6,788 nucleotides of DNA from the NCBI GenBank assembly GCA_013180565.1, contig QBUN01000294.1:1-6788 (forward strand), in the 5' to 3' direction. Under the pieces are notes generated by a model. It searched no databases and was not told the origin of the DNA. It was given only the letters and a program-made list of their open reading frames with translations. Position 1 is the stretch's first letter, and the number at the start of each line of letters is the position of its first letter. This stretch comes from Candidatus Methanophaga sp. GoMg3.2. Its GTDB lineage: Archaea; Halobacteriota; Syntropharchaeia; Alkanophagales; Methanospirareceae. Positions 5,564 through 6,788 of the stretch are shown in pieces. A program made the translations under genes and the position numbers.

Positions 5564-6649
5564 TTACGGTTTAAGATTTGCTTTTACTTCCCTTACCACC
5601 TTTTTAGTTTCATCCAATGCAGAATCTTTTATGTATCCATCAAGTACTGGTACTTCAATCTCCATTTCTATGCCTGCTAATCCGGATATTAAGGAAAGCC
5701 ACGCATAGGGCAAGATCTTTTCATTGTAACCCGAAGCAATCAAATCTATCTCCTTTCCATGACATATTTCTGCCATCTCTCTTACCTCCTCCCCTATCAT
5801 CCTGAACCCTTTTATTGGCAACCCTAACTGAGTGAGCTGGTCATTTAGATATGGGTCAGAGCCGCCATTCCTAACGATAATCTGTGGCTCAAATTCTTTT
5901 GCCTGCGGTTGAACAATCTCATCAAAAACTAATTTGTAGGACTCGTAGCCAGCATCCACGGGCATAGGAACATTTACTGTGTATCCATTCCCCTCTCCCT
6001 CTCCGATTTGATTAGCAAAGCCTGTCCCAGGGTATATTGTTCTTGGGTCCTGATGTAGATCAATGAACATTACTCTTGGATCGTGATAAAAGTATTCGGA
6101 AGTTCCATTCCCGGCATGAGCATCTGTGTCCAAAATCAAGATTCGCTTTAGATCGTATTCCTGCATCAGATATTTTGCGGTATATGCGACATCGTTATAA
6201 AGGCAAAAACCTTCGCCAAAAGCGGGTTTAGCGTGATGTAGCCCTCCACCTATTGACACAGCTTTCTCAAATTCGCCGCTTTCTACCAGATCCACTGCTT
6301 TTTTTGCCTGTCCAATGATAAGCCTGGCCGCTTCTTCTACCTTCCCTGGCTTTCCAACAGGTCTGTTGTCTGCACTATGGAACAGGTAAAATCGCCCATC
6401 ATAATCAAAGCCCAAATTCGCAGCTTTGTAGTAATCCCTTGTAAAGTCTATATACTCCTTTTCGCAGATAAAAAGTAGGTCTTCATCCTTCGCCTTTTCT
6501 GTACCAATGATTTGATAAATCTGCTCGCTTACATTTTCCGTCAAGAAACGATGAAACATTAAATACCGCTCTCCCCTAATCGGATGCCCTGCACCAAAAT
6601 CATATTCCTTTAAGTCATCCTTATACAAAATCGCTAATTTTGATCGCAT
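5564..6649 (-). CDS. Histone deacetylase superfamily hydrolase, AcuC-like
   Basis: This 361-residue protein has the arginase-deacetylase fold signatures in order. DFGAGHPIRGERY (17-29) matches the AcuC/HDAC N-terminus. GGGLHHA (134-140) holds the catalytic His138-His139 pair, followed by GFCLYNDVA (147-155). DTDAHAGNGT (174-183) supplies zinc ligands Asp176 and His178. NGGSDPYLND (261-270) supplies the third ligand, Asp265. SGYN (306-309) carries the catalytic Tyr308. All core residues are present, so zinc-dependent amide hydrolysis is likely, probably of an acetylated lysine or small amine. The substrate is not determined; acetyl-lysine of chromatin proteins or enzymes, or acetylpolyamines, are options. 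Two motifs depart from the common forms: HAG replaces HHG, and NGGSD replaces the usual AGFD. The gene has no strong ribosome site and may be leaderless. A functional link to the malic enzyme operon is only suggested by position. Confidence 0.92.
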   Translation of the reverse strand: MRSKLAILYKDDLKEYDFGAGHPIRGERYLMFHRFLTENVSEQIYQIIGTEKAKDEDLLFICEKEYIDFTRDYYKAANLGFDYDGRFYLFHSADNRPVGKPGKVEEAARLIIGQAKKAVDLVESGEFEKAVSIGGGLHHAKPAFGEGFCLYNDVAYTAKYLMQEYDLKRILILDTDAHAGNGTSEYFYHDPRVMFIDLHQDPRTIYPGTGFANQIGEGEGNGYTVNVPMPVDAGYESYKLVFDEIVQPQAKEFEPQIIVRNGGSDPYLNDQLTQLGLPIKGFRMIGEEVREMAEICHGKEIDLIASGYNEKILPYAWLSLISGLAGIEMEIEVPVLDGYIKDSALDETKKVVREVKANLKP

Positions 6650-6670
6650 GTTTTTTCTCTTAATGTATGT

Positions 6671-6679
6671 TATTTAAAA
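6671..6679 (-). promoter_or_regulatory. Candidate TATA-like box for the deacetylase-like gene
   Basis: TTTTAAATA on the minus strand is 22-30 bases before the ATG at 6649, so transcription would begin close to the start codon. With only a weak GAGA before the ATG, a leaderless transcript is plausible. Confidence 0.35.
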
Positions 6680-6728
6680 GCCATCTCTGAAAATAAAATA
6701 AATTATTGACACAGATTAACACAACACT

Positions 6729-6766
6729 TTTTCTTTTTACAAAAAGAAAATTTAGCCTGTGCTAAA
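6729..6766 (-). terminator. Dyads and T-rich tract, possible terminator of a gene beyond the right edge
   Basis: On the minus strand a 6-base stem (TTTAGC/GCTAAA, plus-strand 6751-6756 and 6761-6766, 4-base loop) is followed directly by TTTTCTTTTT. That tract also forms a perfect 10-base inverted repeat with 6729-6738, with 2 bases between the arms. A stem followed by a T-rich run suits termination of a minus-strand gene lying to the right. No coding sequence is visible from 6650 to 6788. Confidence 0.4.
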
Positions 6767-6788
6767 AGAAAAACAAATAAGTTCTTTT

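Overview
The window looks archaeal, probably from an anaerobic euryarchaeon-like lineage, though this is inference. The base composition is moderate. Purified-looking TATA boxes precede several genes (an exact TTTATATA at 271-278, TATATATATA at 2611-2620, TTTTATAA on the minus strand at 5491-5498). Shine-Dalgarno sites match the GGAGGTGA core. The fumarase is the oxygen-sensitive two-subunit class I type, common in anaerobic archaea and bacteria. No rRNA, tRNA, transposase or CRISPR array is present, so the lineage cannot be fixed and an anaerobic bacterium is not excluded.

Layout, left to right. Positions 1-376 carry no convincing gene. A plus-strand gene at 377-1048 encodes a small five-helix membrane protein of the mechanosensitive-channel-like 'TM helix' family. 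It converges on a minus-strand block, and a hairpin with a T-run on each side (1066-1123) sits between them as a likely bidirectional terminator. All remaining genes are on the minus strand. In transcription order they are a histone-deacetylase-fold hydrolase (6649-5564), malic enzyme (5441-4074), fumarase alpha (4048-3203), fumarase beta (3190-2627), a winged-helix YwgA/DUF4065-like protein (2554-1784) and a PIN-domain nuclease (1780-1145).

The malic enzyme and two fumarase genes form a tight metabolic operon with gaps of 25 and 12 bases. Together the products turn fumarate into malate and then into pyruvate plus CO2 with reduction of NAD(P), or the reverse. The deacetylase-like gene lies 122 bases upstream and may have its own promoter. 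The winged-helix and PIN genes are separated by 3 bases, have their own TATA-like promoter, and look like a two-gene regulatory or toxin-antitoxin-type module. This is the least explained part of the window and the best candidate for something undescribed.

Smaller points of interest are a perfect palindrome at the likely transcription start of the malic enzyme operon, a Shine-Dalgarno site 20 bases from the fumarase beta start, an in-frame ATG mini-ORF ending inside the winged-helix gene's ribosome site, and overlapping dyads at the right edge.
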